This document shows positions 7,780 to 16,426 of a stretch of 56,107 bases of DNA, one piece after another. Position 1 is the first letter of the stretch, and each line of letters begins with the position of its first letter. A program made the position numbers and the translations under genes. Below the pieces are notes generated by a model. It was not told the DNA's origin. It saw nothing but the letters and a program-made list of their open reading frames with translations, and made no database searches. Origin of the DNA: Oscillospiraceae bacterium (GTDB lineage Bacteria > Bacillota > Clostridia > Oscillospirales > CAG-272); NCBI GenBank assembly GCA_015064785.1, contig SVRM01000007.1, positions 1 through 56,107 of the forward strand, read 5' to 3'.

Positions 7780-7827
7780 GGCTTTTTCAAAAACTTAAAA
7801 AAATCTTGAAAAAATTTCAAAAAAGTG

Positions 7828-7856
7828 TTGACAAAACCGATTTGATGTGATATAAT
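7828..7856 (+). promoter_or_regulatory. consensus promoter of the tRNA-Leu pair
   Basis: TTGACA (7828-7833) and TATAAT (7851-7856) have a 17-bp spacer, 33 bases before the first tRNA. Confidence 0.9.
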
Positions 7857-7889
7857 ATTGTCGTTGCATGAGATTCCACTACAAAATAT

Positions 7890-7973
<84 letters not shown>

Positions 7974-8060
7974 GCGGGTATGGCGGAATTGGTAGACGCG
8001 CTAGATTCAGGTTCTAGTGAGGGTTCCTTCATGAAGGTTCAAGTCCTTTTACCCGCACCA
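7974..8060 (+). tRNA. tRNA-Leu (CAG)
   Basis: This is a class II tRNA with acceptor GCGGGTA/TACCCGC, discriminator A, encoded CCA, anticodon loop TTCAGGT (anticodon CAG) on a CTAGA/TCTAG stem, and a long variable arm. It directly abuts the preceding tRNA-Leu. Its last 22 bases plus two flanking bases are duplicated at 8204-8227. Confidence 0.96.
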
Positions 8061-8062
8061 AA

Positions 8063-8097
8063 AAACAGGAGATACCGACAGGTGTCTCCTGTTTTTT
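8063..8097 (+). terminator. intrinsic terminator of the tRNA-Leu operon
   Basis: AACAGGAGA pairs with TCTCCTGTT around a 13-base interior, and the T-run GTTTTTTC follows. Confidence 0.85.
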
Positions 8098-8122
8098 CAT
8101 GTGGTATAAGGATTGTCCAACC

Positions 8123-8192
8123 ATCATGTGAAAGAATCGGCAAATGCCGATTCTTTTGGGGTTGCGGCAAGTTAAAAACTTGCGGCAACCCC
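8123..8192. repeat. two dispersed palindromes
   Basis: The sequence starting ATCATGTGAAAGAATCGGC forms the hairpin AAAGAATCGGC/GCCGATTCTTT (8131-8156) and recurs at 17946-17979. It runs into GGGGTTGCGGCAAGTT-AAA-AACTTGCGGCAACCCC (8158-8192), a near-perfect palindrome whose end resembles the MITE-like elements at 4808 and 30390. No gene is visible. Confidence 0.65.
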
Positions 8193-8203
8193 GTGAAGGC
8201 TCA

Positions 8204-8227
8204 TCAAGTCCTTTTACCCGCACCAAA
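8204..8227 (+). repeat. duplicated 3' end of tRNA-Leu (CAG)
   Basis: These 24 bases (TCAAGTCCTTTTACCCGCAC followed by CAAA) are identical to 8039-8062, the T-arm/acceptor end of tRNA-Leu. Partial similarity extends leftwards (GAAGG). The rest of the tRNA is absent, so it cannot be a functional tRNA. A direct repeat of a tRNA 3' end is the classic footprint of tRNA-targeting integration, though only 165 bp now separate the copies. Confidence 0.75.
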
Positions 8228-8232
8228 CAGTA

Positions 8233-8283
8233 GAAATCCGAACCTTGTGCCGGTGGGCGATGGGTTCGGATTTCTCTTTGTTT
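8233..8283 (+). terminator. terminator-like hairpin
   Basis: GAAATCCGAACC pairs with GGTTCGGATTTC, followed by TCTTTGTTTTT. It lies after the tRNA 3'-end copy. Confidence 0.6.
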
Positions 8284-8329
8284 TTGATGATCTGACTGTC
8301 TGATCTTGCAATATCGATTCATATAAGTA

Positions 8330-8376
8330 CCGCCGAACACTGTTATGATAATGGTGTTCGGCGGCCTTATTTTTTC
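8330..8376 (+). terminator. terminator-like hairpin
   Basis: CCGCCGAACAC pairs with GTGTTCGGCGG, followed by CCTTATTTTTT. Confidence 0.65.
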
Positions 8377-8400
8377 GGGGATTGGGGATTCCCCAACAAG

Positions 8401-8478
8401 CAAAAATCGGTTTGGTAAGCGGCTTGAAATGACTTCCTTGTCAAGGAAGTCAGCCCAAACCTAACCGATTGCGTTTTG
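8401..8478. repeat. long nested palindrome
   Basis: An inner perfect palindrome TGACTTCCTTG/CAAGGAAGTCA (8430-8452) is enclosed by ATCGGTTTGG (8406-8415) and CCAAACCTAACCGAT (8455-8469), which pair with a small bulge. A TTGGGGA/TCCCCAA palindrome lies just before, near 8383-8397. The whole could fold as one long hairpin RNA, or it may be a repeat element. The function is unknown. Confidence 0.55.
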
Positions 8479-8568
8479 TGTTAGCACAGGACACCGCTTG
8501 CGGTTAGAGAAACCAATCATAAACAAAAATACGAAGAAAAGATTCAAAATAGAGAGGATTACTGATAT

Positions 8569-8694
8569 ATGATGATAAAGACATTCAGAAAACGGATGAT
8601 AACACTGTTGAATAACAACCATTCCTTTGTTTTGGACGGTGCTGATTTGGAGGAGGAACAGCGGGAATTTGAAGAATGGAAGAAAATATCATAA
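8569..8694 (+). CDS. possible 41-residue small protein
   Basis: An ATG-ATG start at 8569/8572 is followed by 41 codons and TAA. AGAGAGGATT lies about 9 bases upstream. The product begins with a basic segment (KTFRKRM) and ends acidic (DLEEEQREFEEWKK). It resembles no family I know. It lies in an otherwise gene-free 700-bp stretch downstream of the palindromes at 8401-8478. It may be a small real gene or chance. Confidence 0.35.
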   Translation: MMIKTFRKRMITLLNNNHSFVLDGADLEEEQREFEEWKKIS

Positions 8695-8772
8695 CTTAGC
8701 TGCAATCTGCGGCGAAGTGATTTTTACTTCCGTCATGTAATAAGAGCGTTCAGATACCATACAGATTACACC

Positions 8773-9609
8773 TTACTTTTCAAACATCGACCGATATATT
8801 GCCATATTTTCCGATGTCGGCATGTCATATACCGATGCAGTCATCCCCAGCGCATCATACTTATGCTCTCCCATCCGATGATACGGCAGAAGTTCCACAC
8901 CACGACAGTGAACATGTTTAACAAAATCCGCTATTTTTGCCATTTCCTCGATGGAATCATTATAACCGGGTATCACCGGAACCCGAATCAGAATCCGATC
9001 TCCGCAGATATCGGAAAGATGCTGCAAATTCTCAAGAATCCGTATATTGGAACACCCAGTCCCTGCGATATGCAGAGATTCCGTCACACATTTTACGTCA
9101 TACAGAAACAGATCCGTAAACGGAAGAACCTTCTCAAACGATGACCACGGAACATCTCCCGCCGTATCGACAGCCGTATGGATCCCATCCTGGTTACAGG
9201 ACGACAAAAACGCTGCAAGAAAATCAGGCTGCAGCATACATTCACCCCCGGAACACGTAATACCGCCTCCGGACTGACCGTAATATGCTTTATCCCTCTG
9301 TACAATACGCATAATCTCATCGACTGTATATTCTTTTCCACAGATTTCTCTGGCACTGTGCGGACAGTACACCGTACATCTGCCGCAAAGATCACACGAT
9401 ATCAGCTGATGCGGGCATTCTTCACGGCACTTGCCGCATCCCGTACACTTATCCTTATAAAACAGCATCTGCGGCGCGGCAGACTGACTTTCAGGATTGT
9501 GACACCATTTACAGCGCAAATTACAGCCTTTGAAAAACACCGTAGTACGAATACCGGGACCATCCACATAGGAAGCACGCTGAATATCAAAAATCATCCC
9601 TGTTTTCAT
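8773..9609 (-). CDS. glycyl radical enzyme activating protein (radical SAM)
   Basis: The 278-residue protein carries the radical-SAM cluster motif CNLRCKWC (residues about 29-36) preceded by VDGPGIRTTVFFKGC, as in pyruvate formate-lyase activases. An inserted pair of ferredoxin-like clusters follows (CTGCGKCREEC and CDLCGRCTVYC, about residues 55-85), typical of activases serving non-PFL glycyl radical enzymes. It would use S-adenosylmethionine to install the glycyl radical on the enzyme encoded at 11847-13973, in the same operon. Its start overlaps the stop of the serine hydrolase gene by four bases, so translation is coupled. It is the last gene of the operon. Confidence 0.95.
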   Translation of the reverse strand: MKTGMIFDIQRASYVDGPGIRTTVFFKGCNLRCKWCHNPESQSAAPQMLFYKDKCTGCGKCREECPHQLISCDLCGRCTVYCPHSAREICGKEYTVDEIMRIVQRDKAYYGQSGGGITCSGGECMLQPDFLAAFLSSCNQDGIHTAVDTAGDVPWSSFEKVLPFTDLFLYDVKCVTESLHIAGTGCSNIRILENLQHLSDICGDRILIRVPVIPGYNDSIEEMAKIADFVKHVHCRGVELLPYHRMGEHKYDALGMTASVYDMPTSENMAIYRSMFEK

Positions 9610-10679
9610 GCAAGCATCCTCTGAATGATCGGCAGGATTTCACCGCGCCGTTCCTGATACGCTCCGAATCCCAGAATATGTGTTGCAAGATAGACGCTGA
9701 TGCGATTTTTTCGGTCAACCGCATAGTACGCACCTGCGGCACCGCCCCAACCGAAGTCCGATTGATTCTCATTCATCGGACATCGCTGACCGAGTCCGTA
9801 CCCATAATCTTGATTCCAGTATGTTCGCCGCTGCGTTTGGGACAACTGCTCCGTTGCCATGAGATCAACGGTTTCCTGTTTCAGAATCTGATTTCCGCAG
9901 CGCAGTGCTTCGAGAAATTTCAGATAATCGTCAACGGTGGAAATACATCCCGCACCGCCGCTTTCATACGCCGAACCGAGCTTATAATCAATGCGGCGAT
10001 CACGCTCGTATACACACTTTTCTGTGCTGTATGCATATTGATTGACAATCGCACCAAGCTGATCATCCTCCAAAAGAAAGGTCGAGCGCATCATCCCAAG
10101 CGGATCGAAGATATTTTTCTTAACATAAGAGCCGAATGTATCGCCCGTGAGTACCTCAATGAGAGCCGCCAGAACATCATGGCACAGGCTGTATTCCCAG
10201 CGCTCTCCCGGTTCAAACAGCAGCGGCTCTTTTGCAAGATACCGCATAACATCCCGCGTCTGACAGACACCGTTGGTTTCCTCGCGGCAGGAATTGAGCA
10301 TCGGACTGTAAAGATTGTAAGAAAAACCCGCCGTCATCGTAAACAGATGACGAATCAGAATCGGATTCTTCGATGGAACAAGGTCTTCGCTGCATCGTAC
10401 GGTCATTTGCTCAAATTCGGGCATATAATCCGACAGCTTATCATCGAGCAAAAACATACCTTTTTCCAAAAGCTGCAATGCCGCCGTACAGGTAATCAGC
10501 TTGGTGCAGGAATAGATGTTGTACAGCTCATGCCCTGTCACCGGTTGGGTTTTGTGCGGATCGGTATAGCCGTTTGCATGGCGATATACGGTTTTGCCAT
10601 CCTGCATCACGGCGCAGTCATAAAACGGCAAACCAATATCAAGATAACTGTCAAGTTTTTGTGTCAATTCAGAAAACAT
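9606..10679 (-). CDS. serine hydrolase of the class C beta-lactamase family
   Basis: The product of about 357 residues has the SxxK motif as SCTK (about residue 57), followed by the expected helix, and a YSL triad (WEYSLCHD) where the family has YxN. It lacks an export signal, so it should be cytosolic. Family members act as esterases, D-aminopeptidases or carboxypeptidases. GAGG seven bases before the ATG at 10679 favours this start over a GTG six bases upstream. The gene lies between the CapA-like gene (16-bp gap) and the activase gene (4-bp overlap). It may release or trim an ester- or amide-linked substrate for the glycyl radical enzyme, which is inference. Confidence 0.88.
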   Translation of the reverse strand: MFSELTQKLDSYLDIGLPFYDCAVMQDGKTVYRHANGYTDPHKTQPVTGHELYNIYSCTKLITCTAALQLLEKGMFLLDDKLSDYMPEFEQMTVRCSEDLVPSKNPILIRHLFTMTAGFSYNLYSPMLNSCREETNGVCQTRDVMRYLAKEPLLFEPGERWEYSLCHDVLAALIEVLTGDTFGSYVKKNIFDPLGMMRSTFLLEDDQLGAIVNQYAYSTEKCVYERDRRIDYKLGSAYESGGAGCISTVDDYLKFLEALRCGNQILKQETVDLMATEQLSQTQRRTYWNQDYGYGLGQRCPMNENQSDFGWGGAAGAYYAVDRKNRISVYLATHILGFGAYQERRGEILPIIQRMLA

Positions 10680-10694
10680 AAACACACCTCACCC

Positions 10695-11828
10695 TCATAT
10701 CGGCATTTTTTGCAGTTCTTTCATTTTCTCACCCCATGGAAGCGCATCTTCGTAGGTTTCTCGGTGATAAAGAGAAAGCAGCGTACGCAGCTGATCGCAA
10801 TGCGCTTCACATGAGATCAGATTGAAATTGCCGGATGTGTTATCATCATAGGAATTCGGCAGTCTGGGACACCAAGGATGCAGAATACTCCAGCCCTCAA
10901 AACACCGTGCAAGCGTCACAGGATCAGCAATACATGCGTTCAGCTTGTCAAGATAAGCCAGCATTGCATCCCGTTCCTCGCCATCAAAGACATGAATCTG
11001 CTTTGCATCCGTCGAAAAGCGGTACGGAATCGGTGTGATGCTGACAATATCGCCGATCTCCAAAAGGCAGAGATACCCGTAATGCCATGCATCCTCCGGC
11101 GCTTTTTCAACGGCGCTTTTGAACAGCAGATTTCCCATGCTGTAAACGATCGGTTTTCCGTCGAAAATTTCGTAACCCTGCGGACAATGCGTATGACCGG
11201 CGATGACCGCATCGGCACCCATATCACAGATCAGACGGTATCGCTCGGTCGTGGCAGGTGACGGCAGCGGATTGAACTCATTACCGCCATGAAACGCGAC
11301 AATGACATAATCGGCATAGTCCTTTTCCTCGCGTATCTGCCGCAGAAGACGGCGCGGTTCATATCCTGCACTTCCCCATGATGTATCGGTCGCCATGCCG
11401 AATTCGTTTTCACAGACAGAGATCAGCGCAGTCGTTTTCCCGTCTCTTTGAAAATAACAGGCGCGATATGCAGCCTCCGTGTTTTCCCCTGCACCGCAAT
11501 GGGCAATCCCTGTCTCATCGAGCAGTAATATCGTATCGGCACAGGCACCCTCTCCAAAATCCCCGATGTGATTGTTGGCAAGCGTGACAGCATCCGCACC
11601 AAAGGCCTTCAAAAATGCAATGTTTTCCGGTATACCAATCAGATTCGGTCCGCTTTTTTTGATCGGGCGATGGTTTTCTTTTCTCGCAAGCGGCGTTTCG
11701 AGATTTACCACGCGAAAATCCGCAGACGTAAGATATGGTTTTACCTCGGACAGTATGGCATTGCTGTCATCGAAACCGACAGGGTCAATGCCGCGGAAAT
11801 TCAAATCCCCCGCAAACAGTATCTTCAT
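10695..11828 (-). CDS. CapA-like metallophosphoesterase-fold protein
   Basis: The 377-residue protein shows the motifs of the CapA/PgsA family in order: FAGDLNF near the N-terminus, VNLETPL, LANNHIGDFGEG (about 90), AFHGGNEF (about 185) and GHTHCPQGYE (about 220). These form the predicted metal centre. CapA is known from poly-gamma-glutamate capsule synthesis, but no capBC partners and no signal peptide or membrane anchor are present. A different phosphoesterase-like or hydrolytic role is therefore likely. AGGGG precedes the ATG. It sits 18 bases downstream of the glycyl radical enzyme and is surely co-transcribed. Confidence 0.9.
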   Translation of the reverse strand: MKILFAGDLNFRGIDPVGFDDSNAILSEVKPYLTSADFRVVNLETPLARKENHRPIKKSGPNLIGIPENIAFLKAFGADAVTLANNHIGDFGEGACADTILLLDETGIAHCGAGENTEAAYRACYFQRDGKTTALISVCENEFGMATDTSWGSAGYEPRRLLRQIREEKDYADYVIVAFHGGNEFNPLPSPATTERYRLICDMGADAVIAGHTHCPQGYEIFDGKPIVYSMGNLLFKSAVEKAPEDAWHYGYLCLLEIGDIVSITPIPYRFSTDAKQIHVFDGEERDAMLAYLDKLNACIADPVTLARCFEGWSILHPWCPRLPNSYDDNTSGNFNLISCEAHCDQLRTLLSLYHRETYEDALPWGEKMKELQKMPI

Positions 11829-11846
11829 GGAAATCCATCCCCTCCG

Positions 11847-13973
11847 TTATGTATGACGCTGTGTCGTCCGCTCCAGAATGTCATCCTGAATGCTTTCCTT
11901 CAGCTTCACAAAGTAATCGGAAAAACCGGTGACACGCACGCGCAGATGACAGTGATCCTCGGGATTCTCTCTTGCCGCAAGCAGATCCTCGCGGGATACA
12001 TATGTCAGCTGGAAATGCGTTCCGCCGTTTCGGAAATACGTTTCAAACAGATCAACCGTCTTTGTAAAATTCGCATCATCCTTGATGAGTGCTTCGTCCA
12101 CGGTGATATTGGTGACGGTCGAGCCGCAGGCAATCGCATGAGGATCAACGGCGGCAATGGAATTCAAAAGTGCCGTCAGTCCCTCTCTGTCCCGACCTCC
12201 CGACTGTCCGAGACCGAATTTCAGAAGATCACCGTCGTGTCTGCCGTCCGGCGTTGCTTTCGTGTTTTCACCAAACCAGCGGTGGTGTTCATTGTAGCCG
12301 AGCAGATCACCAACAAGGAACGGATAACCGAACAGGTTCCGTTTGCCCAAAAGATATCGATAAAAGCTGTCATAAAGCCGTGCGGCGACATCATTGGAAC
12401 GGTCATCGTCGTTGCCGAAGAACGTTCCGCGCCGCATCATGACACCGTATTCTTCCTCAAATCCTTCCCAGTTTTCCTGTACCGCAGAGATCAACTCCCG
12501 CATGGAAAGAAATGCTTCCTCATAGACAAACTGTTTTACCACAATCAGCGCATCGATAACATTCGGAATTCCCAATAACATCGGCGCGGCAATGACGATA
12601 TCCCCTCCGCCCTGTGTCAGGCTCTTTGCGTTTTCAATACAGTCATTGAAGAACAGGCTGGAAATGTAGTTATAATCCTTTGCGCGCTCACCGTTGTAAT
12701 AATCGTCCCATGCATAAATTGTATCAAGATCGGCATACAGTTCCCGCTCAAAAACCGCATAAAACGCATCAAAAGACGCACAATCAGCAATCGTATCGGC
12801 TTTCTTGTGGAACAGCGTTTCGACACAGCGCAGGACATTGCCCTTGGAGTTGCTGCCTGTGATCGCGCCGAGAAAGGCAGGCTCATTGCATCCGACCATC
12901 GTATAATTGACAGCGCGCTCATATGGAAAACCACAGACCTCAGTATAGCATTTGATACGTTTTTCATCGTTGGTAAACGCAATGCGCTTATGTGGATCGC
13001 GCCGTTCCATATCCATCATGAAACGAAAATCTTCCCGCGCCATTTTCTTTGTCCAGCGCAGGGTGATCTGCGGAATATACGTCGGCAAATCGATCAGCGA
13101 TTCTGTGATCAGCCGTGAGATTGGTCGAAAACCGTCTTCTCCGGTTGGAAGATATCCGCCGATACAGAAATGCGATTCGCCGCCGCGCGTAAACATACCC
13201 GCAGTTACAGGGGTTGCCGCCTGCACCATTAAGAACAGCTCCTGCAGATATTCCGCCGCTTCTTCGCGTGTCAGAATCCCCGCGGCAAGGTCGTGTTCAT
13301 AGAACTCATGCAGATAGCGGTCGAGTGTTCCGAAGCTGTCGGGATCAGCGGAAAAACAGACATAAATGCACAATACCGCCTCATAAAAGGTTGTCGGCGC
13401 ATATTCCGGAACGCGCGACAACGCATCGGACAGCTTCCAAAGACGAGATTTTGCATCATCTTCTTTGGCAGTCTTTGCAGCTTCTGCCGCACGGGATGCA
13501 CATTTTCCTGCCCAGTCGATCATCGCTTCTGCCGTATCGCGCAGTCCGTGGAGAAAAGCAGTTTCTTCCTCTCCTGTATGTACTGAAAGAGACGCATCAA
13601 TTTCATCGATGATCCCGCGAATGCCCTTGCAGAGAACCTTGCGGTAATCGGCAGTTGCGTGCTGCCATTCCATTGTGGAGAGATTGTCGATCGGCTTCAG
13701 ATAGTGCTTTGCCATACAGGCACCAGTCGCGGTGTGTCCGCCGCGTTTGAAGGCATCGCCGACGACCGATCCGTCAAATCGGAAAAATCCCGTAAAAGCG
13801 GAATATGGCGTGATCTTCGGTTCCTGTGCACGGATGTATTCGCAAAGCCGTTTGACCTCACGCTCGATACGCGGCAGTGCTTCATCGGCAGGATCAAATG
13901 TCACGGGAACAGAGGAGACATACATCTCCCCGCGCAGGGTCATATCGGTCAGTTTTTGAATTCGTTCTGTCAT
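11847..13973 (-). CDS. glycyl radical enzyme, substrate unknown
   Basis: The 708-residue protein (somewhat short; about 750-850 is usual) has both halves of a glycyl radical active site. The catalytic cysteine is in VGCNEP (Cys362, with Glu364 as a probable general base) and the glycine loop near the C-terminus is RVTGF (Gly683). The TPDGR block and the GGTHFQLTYVS strand before the glycine loop are also typical. The Cys-x-Glu arrangement points to the dehydratase/decarboxylase/lyase branch rather than true pyruvate formate-lyase, which has adjacent cysteines. The activase is in the same operon. The start overlaps the AraC stop by four bases and has AAAGGAG upstream. It should work only under strict anaerobiosis. 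Confidence 0.95.
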   Translation of the reverse strand: MTERIQKLTDMTLRGEMYVSSVPVTFDPADEALPRIEREVKRLCEYIRAQEPKITPYSAFTGFFRFDGSVVGDAFKRGGHTATGACMAKHYLKPIDNLSTMEWQHATADYRKVLCKGIRGIIDEIDASLSVHTGEEETAFLHGLRDTAEAMIDWAGKCASRAAEAAKTAKEDDAKSRLWKLSDALSRVPEYAPTTFYEAVLCIYVCFSADPDSFGTLDRYLHEFYEHDLAAGILTREEAAEYLQELFLMVQAATPVTAGMFTRGGESHFCIGGYLPTGEDGFRPISRLITESLIDLPTYIPQITLRWTKKMAREDFRFMMDMERRDPHKRIAFTNDEKRIKCYTEVCGFPYERAVNYTMVGCNEPAFLGAITGSNSKGNVLRCVETLFHKKADTIADCASFDAFYAVFERELYADLDTIYAWDDYYNGERAKDYNYISSLFFNDCIENAKSLTQGGGDIVIAAPMLLGIPNVIDALIVVKQFVYEEAFLSMRELISAVQENWEGFEEEYGVMMRRGTFFGNDDDRSNDVAARLYDSFYRYLLGKRNLFGYPFLVGDLLGYNEHHRWFGENTKATPDGRHDGDLLKFGLGQSGGRDREGLTALLNSIAAVDPHAIACGSTVTNITVDEALIKDDANFTKTVDLFETYFRNGGTHFQLTYVSREDLLAARENPEDHCHLRVRVTGFSDYFVKLKESIQDDILERTTQRHT

Positions 13974-14782
13974 GGTGTCGGCTCCTTTCCGTATGGGTCG
14001 GTGAAAATGATCTGATCGACGCGGCTTGGTGATATCTTATAATGCTTTTTGTAAAGTCTGGAAAAATAGTTGGGATTTTCAAAACCGCTTTCCGCGGCGG
14101 CATCGGTCACGCTCATACCGTTCAACAGCAGTTCCCTTGCATGAGACAGCCGCAGGGTATGAATGTATTCCAGCGGTGTCTGTCCAAGATAACTGCGGAA
14201 CAGGCGGCGCAGATATTCATCGGAAATGCCGCAGAGTTCTGTCAGATCGGAAACGGAGATCGCCGTGCGGTAATTCTGTCGGATATAATCCACGGCAGGC
14301 GCGATCTGCTGATATTTTCCGCTTTGCAGATACTGCTTTTCCCTCTCCGCGATCAGGTCGGCGAGAATACTGCTGACCAGTGCATGACAGCGGTGATAAG
14401 AGGCGGGACTTTTGTTTTCCCATATCTGCCGCACAGCAATAAATTGGCTTTTGTACCGATTGTTCGATGCGAGAGGAATGATTTCAGGTAAAATATCGTT
14501 GTGCGGAAACGGTTCCGGGATATCAAAGAGAATGTTGATAATCGAGCCCGGTTCCGTTACGGTACAGCTGTTGATACTGTATTTCGGTGCAAGATAAATG
14601 CTGTCCGGAACCATGTCGATTGTCAGATCAGGAAAATATTGTTGTGATCTGCCGTCAAACTTGTACACCATTTCATAATTGATGCGCTGACCGTATTCAT
14701 AATGTCCCACTTCCGCCAAGCGGCTGTATACGGAAAACAGCTGAAAATCGAATGGCTGACGGTGCGCAAACAGGCTGTGCAT
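13970..14782 (-). CDS. AraC family transcriptional regulator
   Basis: In the 270-residue protein the last 100 residues hold the two AraC helix-turn-helix motifs (VSDLTELCGISDEYLRRLF and VTDAAAESGFENPNYFSRLY). The N-terminal 150 residues form a cupin-like sensing part with no clear motif. It is the first gene of the glycyl radical enzyme operon and lies opposite the solute-binding protein gene, so it probably senses the pathway substrate and controls both promoters in 14783-14953. Its promoter is at 14806-14834. Autoregulation is likely but not shown. Confidence 0.92.
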   Translation of the reverse strand: MHSLFAHRQPFDFQLFSVYSRLAEVGHYEYGQRINYEMVYKFDGRSQQYFPDLTIDMVPDSIYLAPKYSINSCTVTEPGSIINILFDIPEPFPHNDILPEIIPLASNNRYKSQFIAVRQIWENKSPASYHRCHALVSSILADLIAEREKQYLQSGKYQQIAPAVDYIRQNYRTAISVSDLTELCGISDEYLRRLFRSYLGQTPLEYIHTLRLSHARELLLNGMSVTDAAAESGFENPNYFSRLYKKHYKISPSRVDQIIFTDPYGKEPTP

Positions 14783-14805
14783 GCCCCATCCCTCCCTTTG
14801 TCTGC

Positions 14806-14834
14806 ATTATACAGCAATGCATGAAAAAAGTCAA
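14806..14834 (-). promoter_or_regulatory. promoter of the AraC-GRE operon
   Basis: On the minus strand TTGACT (14829-14834) and TATAAT (14806-14811) are separated by 17 bases. It is divergent from the promoter at 14887. Confidence 0.8.
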
Positions 14835-14886
14835 TACCGTCATCACACCTTTTGTTGGGTTTTGTGCTGGTATTGGAATTTGTGTA

Positions 14887-14916
14887 TTTACATCCTATAT
14901 AACTATATGATATAAT
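14887..14916 (+). promoter_or_regulatory. promoter of the solute-binding protein/M20 operon
   Basis: TTTACA (14887-14892) and TATAAT (14911-14916) have an 18-bp spacer. The AraC promoter lies about 55 bp away in the opposite direction, so one regulator site between them could serve both. Confidence 0.7.
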
Positions 14917-14953
14917 GCAGATACCAAACAATCATAAGGAGCGAATCACAATC

Positions 14954-16426
14954 ATGAAAAAGAGTTTATACCTGATTCTCGCCGTTATGCTGCTGATAAG
15001 CCACACCGCCTGTGGTGACAGCACATCCGAGCAGGTGACAACAACTGCCGCAGACGAAACAGCGGCTGTCACAGAAGCAGTGACCGAAGCACCGATCACC
15101 GACGGTCTGCCGGAAGTGGATATGGACGGTTTTTTGTTCCGTGTTTACAACAACAGCAAGGAAAAGATGACATGGACCAATACGACGCTTGATGTCGCGG
15201 AACAGTCCGGCGATATTTTGGAGGATGCCATTTACAACCGCAACCGCGAAGTGGAATCCCGGTTCAACTGCAAAATTGAAGTGCAGAGCACAGGGGATCA
15301 GATCAATTCCTCTGAAATCCGCCAAGAAGTTATGGCAGGAGATTCCAATTTTGATATGTGGATGCCGCGTGACTATAACATTCCCAGTTCGATTCCCTAT
15401 CTGCGTCCGCTCGATGATCTTCCCTACATCAACCTCGATGCCGAATGGTGGTTCCCGCAGGCATCGGAAATCTTCAAGTTCAATGGTGTACAGTACGGTG
15501 CGACCAGTTACTTCTCTCTGTCACCGATCTCCCGTGCAGCAGGCATTGCATTCAATGAAGATCTGTATGCCAATCTTGGGGCAGAAATGACACCGTATGA
15601 ATATGTATATCAGGACAAGTGGACACTTGCCACCTTCTATGAGCTGTGCAAGCTCGGTGTTGCCGATCTGAACGGTGACGGCAAGATGGACGACAACGAC
15701 CGCTGGGGCTTCGGTTCTTCGTGGAAAGAAATGTGGGCGCGCTTCATCAACGGTTCCGGCGTGAATTTCGTGGAAAAGCACGGCGATGCGTATCCCGAAT
15801 TCACGCTTCCGTCCAACGCGGAAGCCATTGACAAGCTGCTCTATATCTTCGAGACCTTCAACGATCCGACCATCTACAACAACCCCGCAACCAATATGGA
15901 TACTGCGGCTGTCGCAAGAATTCAGGATGAAACGGCACTTTTTGCACTTGGTCATCCAAATGGTATGGGAAGCTCTTTCCGACAGGCTCCAATGAATGTC
16001 GGATATGTCCCCTGTCCCAAGTATGACGAAGCGCAGGAACGCTATTACTGCACGACATGGGCATCGGAAATGATGGTCATTCTGAAAACCCTGCCCGATG
16101 ACCGCCTTGAAAATGTTTCGATCATTCTGGAAGCCCTTTCCTTTGACAGTGCACGGGAAGACGGCGTCATGCAGATCTACAAGGAAGTCATGATGAAGGG
16201 CAAGTACGCAACCAACGAAAACTGTGAGAAAATGTTTGATATCGTGCTCGATTCCCTCAGCTTTGACTTCGGTATCATCGCATGGGAGGGAGAGTTGATC
16301 AATCCGCTCATCAAGGATATCTTCGCATCACGCAAGGGCAATGTCGTTTCCTCCCTGGAATCGTTCACGCCAAAGGTTCAGAAACAGATCGACAAGTTGA
16401 TTGAAAATATTGAAGGCAATGAATGA
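14954..16426 (+). CDS. extracellular solute-binding lipoprotein (ABC family 1 type)
   Basis: The product of about 490 residues starts with a lipoprotein signal peptide (KKSLYLILAVMLL, cysteine in ISHTAC) and a Thr/Ala-rich linker. A carbohydrate- or peptide-type solute-binding fold follows (for example GDSNFDMWMPRDYN, RWGFGSSWKEMWARFI). The start at 14954 is chosen over an in-frame upstream start because AAGGAGCG lies about 10 bases before it. It should be anchored outside the membrane and hand a substrate to an importer, but no ABC permease or ATPase gene is nearby, so it relies on a distant transporter or has another role. It overlaps the M20 gene by eight bases. Confidence 0.88.
   Translation: MKKSLYLILAVMLLISHTACGDSTSEQVTTTAADETAAVTEAVTEAPITDGLPEVDMDGFLFRVYNNSKEKMTWTNTTLDVAEQSGDILEDAIYNRNREVESRFNCKIEVQSTGDQINSSEIRQEVMAGDSNFDMWMPRDYNIPSSIPYLRPLDDLPYINLDAEWWFPQASEIFKFNGVQYGATSYFSLSPISRAAGIAFNEDLYANLGAEMTPYEYVYQDKWTLATFYELCKLGVADLNGDGKMDDNDRWGFGSSWKEMWARFINGSGVNFVEKHGDAYPEFTLPSNAEAIDKLLYIFETFNDPTIYNNPATNMDTAAVARIQDETALFALGHPNGMGSSFRQAPMNVGYVPCPKYDEAQERYYCTTWASEMMVILKTLPDDRLENVSIILEALSFDSAREDGVMQIYKEVMMKGKYATNENCEKMFDIVLDSLSFDFGIIAWEGELINPLIKDIFASRKGNVVSSLESFTPKVQKQIDKLIENIEGNE

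Noticed and set aside
8204..8227. A third tRNA gene
   Set aside because: Only the T-arm/acceptor 3' half is present; no anticodon or D-arm exists.
10695..11828. Poly-gamma-glutamate capsule synthesis gene
   Set aside because: No capB, capC or capD partner is present and there is no membrane anchor; the operon context is glycyl radical metabolism.
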